Assembly: GCA_946406115.1 (NCBI GenBank)
Contig: OX291562.1
Span: 9,392,001 to 9,456,000, forward strand
Direction: 5' to 3'
DNA from: Apoda limacodes
Taxonomy: Eukaryota > Arthropoda > Insecta > Lepidoptera > Limacodidae
DNA length: 64,000 nucleotides
The notes under the pieces are model-generated. The model had not been told where the DNA came from. It did no database searches and was given only the letters and a program-made list of their open reading frames with translations. This document shows, in pieces, positions 33,266 through 45,105 of the stretch. Each line of letters begins with the position of its first letter. The stretch's first letter is position 1. The position numbers and the translations under genes are program-made.

Positions 33266-33586
33266 CTAGCGCCGCCAATTGATATATTTATTTCCTTCTT
33301 TGTGCAAAGTTAATTTTAAAAATGTACTTCAAAAATATGTAACCAGTTATAAGCTATTTTATTAACGTTTGGTACTATTTCTAGTATAAAACTGCGAGTT
33401 GTAGATAGCACTTCTGCTAAAAGTGACCGTTTTTAGCAGATATGCTATCTACAACTCGCAGTTTTATCCTAGGAACATATACAATCCAAAAAAATTGCTT
33501 ATAACTAGCAACACATTTTTGTAGACGCACATTTTTGATTCGCTTTGCACAAATCGGAAATTAAAAATATCATTTGGCGTCGCTAG
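33266..33586. repeat. full-length palindromic (foldback) MITE with long hairpin centre
   Basis: CTAGCGCCGCCAATTGATAT at the left mirrors ATCATTTGGCGTCGCTAG at the right, and the matching continues inward (TGTGCAAAG/CTTTGCACA, GTTATAAGC/GCTTATAAC). The centre (33386-33467) is a 37-base stem with two mismatches and a 7-base loop: AACTGCGAGTTGTAGATAGC and its complement. No coding capacity. Confidence 0.9.
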
Positions 33587-33649
33587 TTAGCAGGGGTAAC
33601 GCTCTAAGAGTAGCTTCTTACCTACTAGCATTTTAGAGCAGGATTCGAA

Positions 33650-34655
33650 ATTCTTCAAATTCAAATTCAATATAATTTATTCAGTTTAGGCTACAATAAT
33701 TGAGCACTTATGAATGTCACTACGCCATCGGTTCGTAAGTCTATAGGGCGGGAGACCTTGTACTGAGAAGAACCGGCAAGTAACTCAGCATGGGCATTTC
33801 TTTTCTCCCTTTCATAAAAGGACACTTTCCATTACAAACATAAAAAAAATTGAAATATAAAGCACAAGCACAACATAAAAAAGTATCTAATATAAACAAA
33901 AGACAGTTTATGTATTCATCACTAAGAAATAATCAATGTCTTACAGTATTAATAAACAAAACAAAAAAGTAAGACTAAATACTAAGAATACAAAGAAGTT
34001 TGCAAGAGCAGACCAGCCTCCACAGGCGGCACCCGTTCACGAGTATGACACATGAATCAGCCATCGCTTCGCTCAGGAACGTAACGACCCGACACACACG
34101 CCACCACCGCAGAGACACTTCTTAACTTCTCTCAATAAAACTTCGATTGTACTAGTTACAATGTGTGTAGTAAAGGAACAAAATATAAGAGGAGAAGATT
34201 GGAAGGTTCGTAATGCTTTACTACCGAGAAGAACCGGCAATAAACTCAGCAGTTAATCTTTTATACATACAATATATATAAAAATACAATATAGCCTTAC
34301 ACTAGGTAATAACATAATATACAATGTTTTAATTAAAAAAAAAATTTCAAATGCCCCAATACAAATCAATTGAGTTCTAATTTTTCCAAGCATTTTTATC
34401 ATTTATGTATTCATCAACTTTGTAATAGCTTTTTTTTATTAAACTATCTTTGACATATATTTTAAATTTATTTAAGGGTAAATTAACCACATGTTCTGGA
34501 ATTTTATTGTAGAAAAATATACTTTGTATTGCGAAAGAGCTATGTACCTTCTGAAGACGACATTTTGGAACTACCAATTTATCCTTATTCCTTGTATTAA
34601 CACTGTGGAGGTCACTATTTTTAGCAAATAAGTGACAATTTTGGCGTACATACAT
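33650..34655 (-). mobile_element. LINE 3' end: ORF2 C-terminus and 3' UTR (jockey/CR1 group)
   Basis: 34655-34377 on the minus strand encodes the usual C-terminal block of these LINEs: NTRNKDKLVVPKCRLQKV, IQSIFFYNKIPEHVVNLPL, KKSYYKVDEYIND and a stop. The 3' UTR follows to about 33655, where ATTTGAATTTGAA repeats form the tail. AAGAACCGGCAA occurs twice (33769 and 34223), so the UTR may be duplicated or two copies overlap. The element is 5' truncated near 34655. Confidence 0.8.
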
Positions 34656-34659
34656 ACAT

Positions 34660-36597
34660 TCTTCATTTGAATAGTTAGAAAATTTTCATAATAATTATTT
34701 ATCAGATGAGATCCCTTATCAATATCTTATCAGATCACCTTTCTTATTCTAAATTACTTCCTGTAGTTTACTGACTGACTGACAAAAGGAGTACATTACC
34801 ATTATTATTATGGTGTACCATAAAAAGCCAGTAATACAACAAAACAGATATACAGTACAAGAAACAAAGTTGCGGCAATAGGCATGTCCCAAAGAAGGCC
34901 TTTCGAAAAGTAAGTGGTTAAATGTCTAATATCCAGCCAGTTTGTAACAAGCCAACCGTTGGGGATTGGAATCCGAACGCGACGCTATTATTTCATTTAT
35001 CGGATATTTAAAACAAATACGGTAAATACATAAGTTGTTGAATCGTTTAAGTTTTATGCTAGTTAATAATAAACTATACACATTTAGAGGTCAATAATAG
35101 TATAATAAGTACAGTGCAATACACCTCTATGACCCTCTGACCTCAGGGGTCGCTAGAGTTGTTTCTTGTAAATCCACATAATTTCAATATGGCGACTGTT
35201 CTTTTGATTTTTTTACAAACGGGTCAGAAAAATTTGTTTCTTTTATATGTATATCATAATAATACTTCAGCATTCATTTCGTAATAAGTAGGTACGTATA
35301 TGTCAAAAGTACTATGTCAAGCTAAAACATGATTTCATAAAAAAAGGTACAAATTAGCTCTCTTTCCTAAGCAGATATAAATCCTTCATGAGAAGATAGG
35401 ACGCACGGGACTATTACGTAACAGAATTTCCGAACAACTGTAATCGCAACCTGATCGTTTAAAGTAATTTTAGGATAAACTGAACAAATACATTGAACGT
35501 CTTTTGCTAAGAAAAATGAACAGACCAATCGTGAACTCTGTCACGTCACCTCGCAGCAAAATAAATAACAACACCTACTACCCATAGGTAGTATTGATGG
35601 CCACGGCTTCGCTGACATAATTGACTATACTTCTTTTGGATAATACGCTGAGGCGCCTAGGCGTTAATGTATGAATGCAAGTTAGAAAATGTGTGCTGGA
35701 ATCTAGAAAAGCTGTCCAAACTACAACTTAACAATTGTGCAAATTTGAACAAATAGCCGTTAAATGCAACAGGCCAAATCTGAGCAATAGCCGTAAAATA
35801 CAATCGCCCAAATATACGCGAATCGGTGTTAAATGCAATAGTCCAAATGGGCTAATATACAAATAGTAAGAACATTAATAGATTAAGTACCTAAATAGTA
35901 ATTTTTACAACCTTAGATGGTAGTGAATAGACCACCAGCAGCAACGTTGCATTGGCGCGGTGGCAGCGCAATAGTTGTGCAATCTACGATGCGATACCTT
36001 TTTCATGATAGCTATCGAGATGGCTGACGTCATTACGATTATGCAATTAACTTACGTTTTATACGTGAACAGTTGTCAATTATCATAATAAGTTTACCGT
36101 GACTATTGAACAAAATAAAAATAAGAATAACTAATGACTCTATTCCTTCAAACGTGATTGTATAATCTATCAAGATTGTTTCTACTTTACACTATGGTAC
36201 AATTTGCACAGCGTGACTTTAAAGGACATGAAAGTCAACTACTACAAGAACATGGATATGATCTAACAGTGTCAAAGCCTGTTTGTCAAATTTCATCCAA
36301 ATTCGTTCAGCTAAGCCAGACGTTTATGAGACGGCCTAGTTAACTTGGTGTCTGCCTTGCTTTATGAGAAGCGGGCGTTCCACTATGGCACATTACAATC
36401 TTTTCCTAAAATTCTGGAGTAATTAAATTGTTTTTTCACACCACACAATAATGATGGCAGGCCTGACGTCTTCAAAGACTGAACCAATCAGTGTCGTGGT
36501 TTTCTATACGAAAAAACAATAAAAAAAGTTATTGACTTTCAAATATTCGCAAAACAAACTGCTGCTTACTACCATATCATACCACTACACATCATTC
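34660..36597. other. AT-rich intron sequence, no gene
   Basis: No domain-bearing frame. Near 35747-35850 there are three loose repeats of AAATxxxxGCAATAGCCGT/TTAAATGCAA...AGGCCAAAT (about 50-base spacing). Nothing else is recognised. Confidence 0.4.
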
Positions 36598-36790
36598 AAC
36601 TAGCTTTTGCCCGAGGTTCCGTCCGCACTAAAAACTGTTAACGGCGTGGGATACCTACGCCAAACACCTTAATTAGAGTAAGGAACCTGCGGAAACTTTT
36701 CAACAAATATGGATCCCATGTCCTTCTCCGTCTATTCTAGCTCAATCGGATGCTCCGTGGTGACTTGTAGGTAGAACATACAAACTTACT
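36598..36790 (+). repeat. lepidopteran short interspersed repeat, degenerate
   Basis: AACTAGCTTTTGCCCGAGGT, AACGGCGTGGGATACCTACG, CCCATGTCCTTCTCCGTCTA, GCTCAATCGGATGCTCCGT. Confidence 0.7.
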
Positions 36791-37139
36791 CTGCATCTAT
36801 AACATGGATGTGGTTTAACCAACTACATGTAGGTAGATAGTAAAAAAAAAAAAAATAATGTAAACAAATTTATTCTGTTGACCACGACATTGCCAGGAGT
36901 TGTACCTAAGTATGGTAAGAGGCGTGTATGCGTCATCATCGCTAGCAGCCAAAGGCACTATATAAAATAGATATTGTTAGTGATTTCAGTACGTTTATTG
37001 CTCTTTAGCGTAGCCAAATGGCAAAATAGGAAACATCAAGTCCGTCCGTCCGTGGGCACCTCACAGGCTTAAAATTCCGCCGTCTCTAGTCCCATCCCGA
37101 GTCTGATTCAATAGTTTTGTAATAAAATTGGAGTTATTG

Positions 37140-37645
37140 CTTTACAAGTCGGCTCCATATGGAGTACTGCTGCCTTCTCTGGGCTGGTGCACCCGAATAC
37201 CAGCTTGGCCCCTTTGACTCGGTTCTACGACGGGCTGCGAGAGTTGTTGACGATCCCAAACTCACAAGCTTTATAGAACTCTGAGAAGAGAGTTTGCCTT
37301 CCTGTGTGTGTTCTGCCGCTTGTTGATTGTGCCGTTTTCTGAGAATTTGTTCGAAATGATGCTCATGGCTACTTCCTACCATCACACCGCTCGCCATCAG
37401 CAGGGATTCATCTAGAGACCTTAGAACCTAAATGGTCACGGACAGTGCGGTTTCAGAGGAACTTACTCCCGCGATTGCTTAGGTTGTGGAATAAGCAAAG
37501 GTTTTCTTTAAGGACTATAATATGGGGTTCTTCACGAATGAAGCGGTTGGATTTTTAAAGGATCGGAAACACGCGAGTACTGCCTACAGGCTTCGGTGAC
37601 TGCTTTGCATCTGACGTAAGCTTGTTTGTCACCTTAGTGAAATAA
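37140..37645 (+). mobile_element. jockey/CR1-like LINE tail
   Basis: ACTCGGTTCTACGACGGGCT, GCCTTCCTGTGTGTGTTCTG, CACACCGCTCGCCATCAGCA, TTAGGTTGTGGAATAAGC, TATGGGGTTCTTCACGAATG, AGGATCGGAAACACGCGAGT, then a damaged terminus TTGTTTGTCACCTTAGTG. Same order as 13000-13535. Confidence 0.85.
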
Positions 37646-37974
37646 AAAAAATACCTAATCTAAGAATTTCATAAGTTTTTGGGTGTTGTCTCAGGACTTA
37701 ACGATAGGTACCTAACTTAAAATTGTATAAAAGAATTTTGATTTGATCATTACTAGTATATTATGAAAGCGGGTAAACGAAATAATACGTAATATCATAC
37801 AAATAGCAGAAGCTTTAAACAAGTCCATAATGAACGCGTATCTGACCTCAAATCCCACTTTAGTTCAATGACGACTGCTGCGTATTTAAACGAAAGGTGC
37901 GTATATTTCAACAATTCGAAGCGATACTGACCTATTTTTGACGCACTTTTTGTGCAACTACACTAACCATACCA

Positions 37975-38510
37975 GACAAACGCTTGGGTTGTGGAATGAG
38001 CTTCCTGCCAAGGTTTTCTCTAAGGTGTACAGAATGGGGTTCTTCAAGAAAGAAGTGATTAGATTTTTCAAGGGTCGGTAATGCGCGAGTGATACCCCTG
38101 GTGTTGCAAGCGTCCATAGGCTACGGTGACCGCTTACCATTAGGCGGACCGTACGATTGTTTGCCACCTCAGTGGTATATTAAAAAAAACATAGACGTCT
38201 CCCCAAACTAAGCAATGCTTAATACGATGGCTACCAGAAAACTGATACAAATACTCAGTTACTTTTTATGTCAATACATGTGAAGGTGTTGCAAGCGTCC
38301 ATAGGCTACGGTGACCGCTTACCATTAGGCGAACCGTACGCTTGTTTACCACCTCAGTGGGATATATAAAAAAAAAACATCGACAGCTCCCAAAACTAAG
38401 CCATGCTTAATACGGTGGGTACCAGAAAACTGATACAAATACGGTGGTTACCAGAAAACTGATACAAATACACAGTTACTTTTTATGTCAATACATGTGA
38501 AACGCTTACT
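37975..38510 (+). mobile_element. LINE tail with a tandemly duplicated end and flank
   Basis: 37985-38180 is the LINE ORF end and terminus (GGGTTGTGGAATGAGCTTCC, GTGATACCCCTGGTGTTGCA, TTGTTTGCCACCTCAGTGG). From GGTGTTGCAAGCGTCCATAG onward the sequence restarts at 38285 and repeats through the terminus and the flank (CTAAGC(A/C)ATGCTTAATAC, GAAAACTGATACAAATAC, TTTTTATGTCAATACATGTG). The second unit has a further 30-base internal repeat (ACGGTGG(G/T)TACCAGAAAACT). Confidence 0.85.
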
Positions 38511-38689
38511 CTCAAGACAACACAAAAGCATAATACATAAGGCATAATAGTATATACTAAGATATGTGTCGACTCTGTCCGCAGTGTCTTTATTATCATA
38601 TAAATAATAGCGTGCGGGGTTTCAGCTTATGTCCTAAGTTTAGCAGACAGGATCACCCCCATCCAACTGAGCCTAAAAGATTGCCAACT

Positions 38690-39130
38690 TTTTTAAAAAC
38701 TGTCTAAGTGCGAGTCTGGCTAGTACAAACTTATTTTATATAGATATTCATCAGAGATCTAGTCTATGGCTTAAAAAATATCAGTTTTTGGATATTTTCC
38801 TACATTTGTGGTGTAACATCTTGCTTCTTGCCAAATTTCATGATTTTAAGTCAATGGAGTGTACCACATAAGTTTCGATTTATTTGTGTCACAATATACG
38901 AAAATAAATGTCCATATGTTTTGGGCATATATTTTTTGCATTGACTTTGTTGGAGCTTGATTTTGATACCAACTTTAAGTGACCGTAGAATTTAGTATTT
39001 GATATAATTTCAACTTAATACCTCCACGCGTTCCTGAGTAAAAGGGGTCTTGACAGACATACAAACAGACAATAAAGTGATCCTAAAATGGTTCCTTTTT
39101 TTTCTTTTGAGGTATGAAGCCCTAAAAAGA
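38690..39130 (+). repeat. 'GGGTTCCGT' repeat family, long subtype
   Basis: AAAACTGTCTAAGTGCGAGT, CATCTTGCTTCTTGCCAAAT, GATTTATTTGTGTCACAATA, CATTGACTTTG, TACCTCCACGCGTTCCTGAG, GGGGTCTTGACAGACATAC, CAATAAAGTGATCC. Confidence 0.7.
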
Positions 39131-40205
39131 GTTTCTAAACGTAACCAATGATTTGTACATAGGTATACGGTAAATGGAAAATAAAATGGAACACTACGTT
39201 TTGGACGCGACGGATATACTCCCACGTAAGAACTTCTTGTTTGCTACCTGGAAACCAATTGTATCGACTAGTTCAGATAATAACGAACTAATGAAGCAAG
39301 CAAAAACAATAAATACCTACTCATAATTCACAAGCAAGCTAATGCAAAGATAGCTCCTAGTAGGTCTATAGTGTAGATCAATTGCTTTCTAGAACAATCT
39401 GTCGTAGTTTGCTTGTTTACTTAACATTTTCGATAAAGAATGTATAGATTAACGGTCGTAAAAGAGCAATGTTTGCCTACAATCATCTTTAAACCAAAAC
39501 CGACTTGAATAACGCCCCTGGTAAATGTTAAACTATCACAAAGTAACTATTAAGGCGGCACACAAGATTTGCTGTGTACTAGACTTCACTTCTCTTCCTT
39601 ACTGACCTGATGTGACTATACCTACAGATGTTTATTAGACTTTGGAACTAAATATAGGTCATTCAGTTCGTGTATAAACAATAACAACTGCTTTCTATTT
39701 ATAAGTACCTAATAGTACTAGATAATTAACGATATGCTTTACTGAGAACATTTTCCACTAATGGCTACAAATTATTTATACCTACTGTCTTATATTTTAA
39801 CTACCTATCTATTTTGAAACAAAATACCTAAATATACTTGAGTTTTTACAACCGCAGTTCTTTTAATGAGGTACACAAATGTAAATAATTAAATATTTAT
39901 TTTATTAATTACTCACTTAGTTTTTCTAACATGTTCTAACAGGTAATTATGTTAAATGTTTCACAAGGATTTAATAGTGATGCTATATTTTAGCTGTTAC
40001 AGATTTTTAGGTGTTATAATTCCGTATCCAAATGAAGAAACGTTAAATTCGTCTATCAAAACCAATATGCTAGGTTAAGCATCGATGGAGGTGGTCAGTC
40101 ATTGGATGTGCGACCGCAATATTAGCTGGTTTTCGATTAGACAACTCGACGACGACAACGGCAGAAGCAAAAGTGTATTTGTATTTACCTGCTATCCGCC
40201 ATTTT
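39131..40205. other. AT-rich intron sequence, no gene
   Basis: No recognised repeat or domain. Confidence 0.4.
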
Positions 40206-40400
40206 ATTTTACAAAAAACTGGTTGCCTGTAAAGTCGGTATACGGGCGAAAGTTTTACGTGACAATGATTTTATGTCTGTCTCTCTCGCTCTTAGGCGGG
40301 CGCGTGCCTCTCACTCGCTCTCATTGTGAGCGCATAACGTGAGCGGAGCGTAACGCAGTTTCTTGAAGTGTCACCCGGCAAACCAATTTATAAGACGTTG
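40206..40400. repeat. probable MITE, unclassified
   Basis: AAAAACTGGTTGCCTGTAAA at the left, GTGTCACCCGGCAAACCAATTT at the right (inverted TTGGTTTGCCGGG). The inside is CG-richer with GAGCGCATAACGTGAGCGGA. The ends match only loosely, so boundaries and class are uncertain. Confidence 0.4.
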
Positions 40401-40912
40401 TCACGTCAAAACTCATGTGAATACACACAATAGTTAAAACATTAAAAGACCAAACCCATACAGAAGTAAAACAAACTTTTCTGACCTGGTGGTCAAAACT
40501 CAAAACTACAGTTGCCGTTTTAAAATCATGTGAACTTACACGACACTAGCGACTATACACCGATTCAGAAAAGTCTGATGCACTGTAAGTGTATAAAATT
40601 TTCCGAAATATTGGTGTTCAAAGGTAATAAAGTGAAACGTATTTCTTTTTACGTATCAATTCTAAAATTTCTAAGTTTTTGCTATTCCTACCAAAAATAA
40701 ACAACTACTAGGGCACATCGATCCATTTTGCCATTCTATTTGATGCCATTATTTTCTAAGAGAATTAAAAACTAGGAGCATACAAAGAATAATTTTTACA
40801 ATAGGCGGAAATCTTACAGAGTTGCACAATGGTCAAAGATAATGTTATCTTGCGCTCCTTGTCAACAAAACAGTACTATCTAAATGTGGTTTGTTCTTTT
40901 AATGAGTGTCGC

Positions 40913-40968
40913 GATATCGCCGACAGCATACGTAGTTGTCGATATCGCCGACAGCATACGTCGTTGTC
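40913..40968 (+). repeat. two 28-bp tandem copies
   Basis: GATATCGCCGACAGCATACG then T(A/C)GTTGTC, at 40913 and 40941. One base differs. Confidence 0.9.
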
Positions 40969-41206
40969 GGAATGACGAAAGATTTGTCATTTGGTTGAAG
41001 AAATATAACAATAATTCTATAGTTAAATTATGATTTTTGATTGCCACTTTGGTGAAACCAAAATTAAGGAAATGTATCTTTTATTATCCACACATAGGTT
41101 TCGGTACTCATACGTCGTACAGAAAGACGAAATTTGTTATTTTGCTAAAAAAAATATATGATTTAAAAATCTGTCTATCCATCTAAATATATGGATATAT
41201 ATGTAT

Positions 41207-41506
41207 CTTGCCAGCCTTCACGCGTCCCCACTGTTGGGGCACGGCCTACCCTCATAAGCGAGGGTGAATTGGGCCATAGTCCACACGCGGGCTCAGTGCG
41301 GATTGCGGACTTCACATAAGTTTTTTTTTCTTGACGTATGCAGGTTTCCTCACGATGTTTTCCTTCACCGAAAAGCCAGAGATGTGAATAAATAAATCGG
41401 TGTACTTGAGAAATCAAGAAAACTCATTGACCCGCCAACCCCGGGATTCGAACCTCTGCCACTTGGAACGTGAACTGAAATTTAAACCCCTCGGCCACCA
41501 CCGACT
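41207..41506 (-). repeat. tRNA-derived SINE with perfect 11-bp target site duplication
   Basis: On the minus strand, TCGGTGGTGGCCGAGGGGTT holds an A box (TGGCCGAGGGG), and GGCAGAGGTTCGAATCCCG holds a B box (GGTTCGAATCC) about 50 bases on. The body has ATTCACATCTCTGGCTTTTC, TCGTGAGGAAACCTGCATAC and ends GGGGACGCGTGAAGGCTGG. TATATATGTAT occurs exactly on both sides (41196-41206 and 41507-41517), a textbook LINE-mediated insertion. A degenerate copy lies at 62706-62880. Confidence 0.9.
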
Positions 41507-41574
41507 TATATATGTATATGTAAGTATAAATATTATAATTTCGCTGTACCGTTTGAAATGAAATTTGGCATGGA

Positions 41575-41705
41575 GATAGTTTGAGTCCCAGGGAAGGACA
41601 CAGGCTACTTGAAAATGTCAAGCGTGAGTCGGTTTTTTTTCTATTATTAAAGAGTTGCCGTTAAAATCGTACACCGATAACCAAATTTAGGGCGAGTGGC
41701 GCACA
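41575..41705 (-). repeat. lepidopteran short interspersed repeat, minus
   Basis: GGAGATAGTTTGAGTCCCAG, CAGGCTACTTGAAAATGTCA, GAGTCGGTTTTTTT, CACCGATAACCAAATTTAGG: reverse complement of the family. Confidence 0.75.
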
Positions 41706-42734
41706 CATACGTCGTAAATATTTAAGCCATGTATATTTTATCAAACACACGCAGGTTACAGTACACATAAGTCGTCGAGATAAAGAAAAGACATTTGGTA
41801 TGATTTGGTTAAAAAAAATATACTTGAAAACTCTAGTTAAGTATTAAAAATTTCGATTTTTGTATTTTAACTTAGGCGACACACAAATTAGGAACATGGA
41901 ATTTTGTATCATACTTAGGTTTCGATCACTGGACTTCCTTTACCAATGGTAATTTCTATATCGGGTTCTCTCTAACTAATAATAATCAATTTGTTGTTCG
42001 TCCATTGTTCACATCTTAGAAATCAACTGACTTTACTTCCGGAAAAAATAAAGCACTTAATTTTCAACAAATCGTCAAAACAATGACAGGACGATACACA
42101 AACCGAAGAACCGGTCATAGTCAAGTCAAAAACCGGCGACATTTAACACTAAAATATTTTGCGAACCGGTTTCGTTGTGTTTGGAAAGCGACCCAAGTGA
42201 AAGTGGGAACAGTTAAGAAATATACAACGACACGTGTAAAAACGAGACAGATTATTTTAGTATCGAAATGGACTTTGAATTTTCTTCATATTCTAATGAG
42301 GAATCTACACACATTTTAATTTATTACTTTTTTTTAATTATTACCATCAGGTCAACTTGGAGCAGGTTTTTTTATAGTTTTTATTTTAGTAAATTATTGG
42401 ATTTTAATTTAATATTAATTCTATAACTAAGATAATTATGTATACATCTTACATTATTAAAGTTGAATTTTGGTTAGCATATTACTTTTTATAAAAATCT
42501 AACATCATTAATTATTAGTTACCAGTACATAACTAGGTACCTAATATAAATATTTATCATTTGATATCAACAAAATATATTAGGTTGAAACCAGGCTACC
42601 TATTTACCTTGGAAACGGATTCAAGTACTATGCTTTTCATTAGAAATTTATTACTAATATTCTAAATGCAAAAGTAACTCTAACTGTCTGCTTCCTCTAC
42701 ACGCTTAAACCATTGTTTCGATAATATAATATGA
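41706..42734. other. AT-rich stretch, no gene
   Basis: Words of 40975-41150 recur here in loose form (CACATACGTCGT, GACATTTGGT, GGTTAAAAAAAATATA), suggesting an old dispersed duplication. A 78-codon frame at 42083 has no recognised domain. Confidence 0.4.
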
Positions 42735-42857
42735 CATGCAGAATCAAACTTGAAAACGTCAAGTGTGAGTTGATTTATATTTATTCGCTTTTGAAATTGA
42801 CATCCTACACCGATAACCAAATTTAGGGCGGGTGAAACCGCGGCCAACAGCTAGTCA
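42735..42857 (-). repeat. lepidopteran short interspersed repeat, minus
   Basis: AACTTGAAAACGTCAAGTGT, CACCGATAACCAAATTTAGG, GCGGGTGAAACCGCGGCC and ACAGCTAGT, reverse complement of the family's 5' half. Confidence 0.75.
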
Positions 42858-42901
42858 ACAATATTTTAAAGTAACTAATTTTTTTTCATACAAAGTAGGT
42901 A

Positions 42902-44395
42902 CCGTCAATTCCCCTAAATTCACCTTTGTAACCAAACTTCGCCTGAAAATCAAAATCTGTCATATCTTTTTAAATCAATTGGCACCATTGAAATAATCGA
43001 TGTACCTAGTTATATTTTAATTTTGGTTATGGCAACACTGCACACTCAAGCTGTCAAATTTTTTTTGACTAATTTGTCACAGTTCCGGATAGTATCAGAC
43101 ACGGGACGTGTGTTTTCCCGGAGACTCCAAAAAAGTGAACGAGTGTGGCAATACTTGAAGAGGCAATGTTTTGACTTTTATACCGTATATCACATATATG
43201 ATCCGCTTACTGAATACAACAAACCATCGTCCTATCTTAAAAACATTTCGATTTACTTTGTCAGGCAATGTTAGGTTATAGTTTACAAACACATGAGTTC
43301 CAAATTTCGCCTAACCCTAGGGTTGTCACTTAATATTTTTAACTTTAAAAAAGGAGAACTTTTTTTTAATTTAATGCCTATATTAAGTCTTTTATTTTTA
43401 ATTCCCGACACCAAAAAAGATTTTGACCTGTTTGTCTGTCTGTGTGTGGGCCTGTCTGTGACAACCTATCCCCTAAACGGATAGACCGATTTCAATGCGG
43501 TTCTTTTCACAAGACCAAAAAAGGAGTATAATGTTTTCAGTATTCATTTATATATGTATATTTTTTTAAGTTTCTTTATTCCACCATGACTTCTAAGATC
43601 CTGAACAGATTTGGATGTCCCATAAATCGTCGTCGTATCTTAAAAATCCTTACATCATCCCAATTGACACTGGCTATATTTTTTTTTGTAAAAAGTTCAA
43701 TATGGCAGCTGTATGAAACCATTTTCTAATGTGAAAAAATATTGTTATATAAATTTATATTTTATCATATTATCCTGCAGCAATTACTATGACCAATTTC
43801 CACGTCTACGAACTATAGCTATAGCTTACTATAACAAACTCCCTAATATAATCAAGATTTTGCCATATAAATCCCACGCTGAGACACATATTAAGCGCGA
43901 GTGGAGCAGCTGGCAGAAGCTAGTAGGTAATAAAATAATAAAATAAAAACATTTTAAAACAATAATAAAAATCAAACAAACAACAATAAATTAAAAGTTT
44001 TGGGTTTGTGATAACCCTGTAAATTATGCTGTTTTTTTAAAAAATACGACCTTACTTTGCCTAATTTACACAAAAAAATAAAAACTGGTTTATTCAAGGA
44101 AACAAACTTTTATTCACTTCCTGGCATCTTAATAGATAAATCTCCAAATAATAATTTTAAAATTAAGCATATATAACGGTATTTATTAATAGCAGGCAAA
44201 GTTAAGAAACGACCTATAATTTCGCCTGGATTTTTAATCGTTGATATCTTTTGAATTTCTATTGCAAGTGTTGTGACCATAGATAAGAAGAGCGTACATG
44301 ATTGGTCAACTTCTATCTAGTACAAAACTCCCATGAACAACTGATACGCGTTCAATAAAACCAGAAAAAGTAGGCGAAGTTCGGGGGATTGACGG
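42902..44395. mobile_element. TA-flanked inverted-repeat element, 1.49 kb, unclassified
   Basis: Left end CCGTCAATTCCCCTAAATTC, right end in reverse CCGTCAATCCCCCGAACTTC. TA lies just outside both (42900-42901, 44396-44397), as for Tc1/mariner-type insertion. TTCGCCT or close variants recur near the ends (42937, 43307, 44056, 44218, 44373), like subterminal binding repeats. No transposase domain is recognised. The 77-codon frame at 43713-43946 (LRTIAIAYYNKLPNIIKILP) faintly resembles a LINE C-terminus. A block at 43400-43520 (GTTTGTCTGTCTGTGTGTGG, CTAAACGGATAGACCGATTT) is a known type of interspersed repeat sequence. Confidence 0.7.
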
Positions 44396-44659
44396 TACAC
44401 TGCGTTAGTTAATTTTGGATCAATTTAACTTCTAACCATTTAAATTAGCAATATCCACGCAATAATCTCAATCTTAGGACCTTTTCTTTTAAAAAATATG
44501 TACCAGGAATAAGCCGGCTATTTTCAGGTCATGGCAGCGTGAAATGTGATAATTTAATACCTGTAGTTTTTTGAAAGAAAATAAAATACTAACATCTTTA
44601 ATTTACTATCAGCAGTGGGCGATAGAAACGAAATAAAAATCAGCCGCCAACAGTTACAA

Positions 44660-44725
44660 ATGATAACCGCTTACCATCAGGCGGACTGTAAGCTTGTTTG
44701 CCACCTTAGTGGTATATAAAAAAAA
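44660..44725 (+). mobile_element. jockey/CR1-like LINE, last 60 bases
   Basis: ACCGCTTACCATCAGGCGGA, CTTGTTTGCCACCTTAGTGG, oligo-A: the terminal block only. Confidence 0.8.
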
Positions 44726-44809
44726 AAATTACAATCGGCCTTTATTTCTTCATACAGTTTCATGAACACTCATAGTATTATTCACATTTGAAAAATCATT
44801 TATTATAAA

Positions 44810-45105
44810 CTAGATTTTGCCAGCGGCTCCGCCTGCCCTAAACTCGGTTATCGGCGTGGAACTCCTTAATTATACTTGTGAAGTTTGCTATAGCATAGCA
44901 AAGCTATAGTTCGTTAAAGCTCGGTTACAGTTATTCCTGCTTTTGAATTTTTCGGGACAAAAAGTAGCCTATGTGCTAGTCCAGGACCTAATCTATAGGT
45001 GCGCCAAGTTTCATCCTGATCCGTCCAGTGGCTGAAGCATTATTGAGTGACAAACATCCATCCAGACATACAAATTTTCACATTTATAATATTAGTAGGA
45101 TTCTT
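44810..45105 (+). repeat. lepidopteran short interspersed repeat, near full length
   Basis: ACTAGATTTTGCCAGCGGCT, AACTCGGTTATCGGCGTGGA, AAAAAGTAGCCTATGTGCTA, GCGCCAAGTTTCATCCTGAT, TTCACATTTATAATATTAGT. Best preserved of the copies here. Confidence 0.85.

Noticed and set aside
37134..37397. 87-codon minus-strand frame starting MASGVMVGSSHEHH
   Set aside because: Antisense shadow of the LINE ORF2 tail on the plus strand.
40085..40342. 85-codon plus-strand frame starting MEVVSHWMCDRN
   Set aside because: Its second half lies in a probable MITE. No domain or gene structure.
42083..42319. 78-codon plus-strand frame rich in basic residues (RYTNRRTGHSQVKNRRH)
   Set aside because: No ribosomal or histone-like domain can be matched, and it has no splice sites. 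Probably chance in AT-rich sequence.
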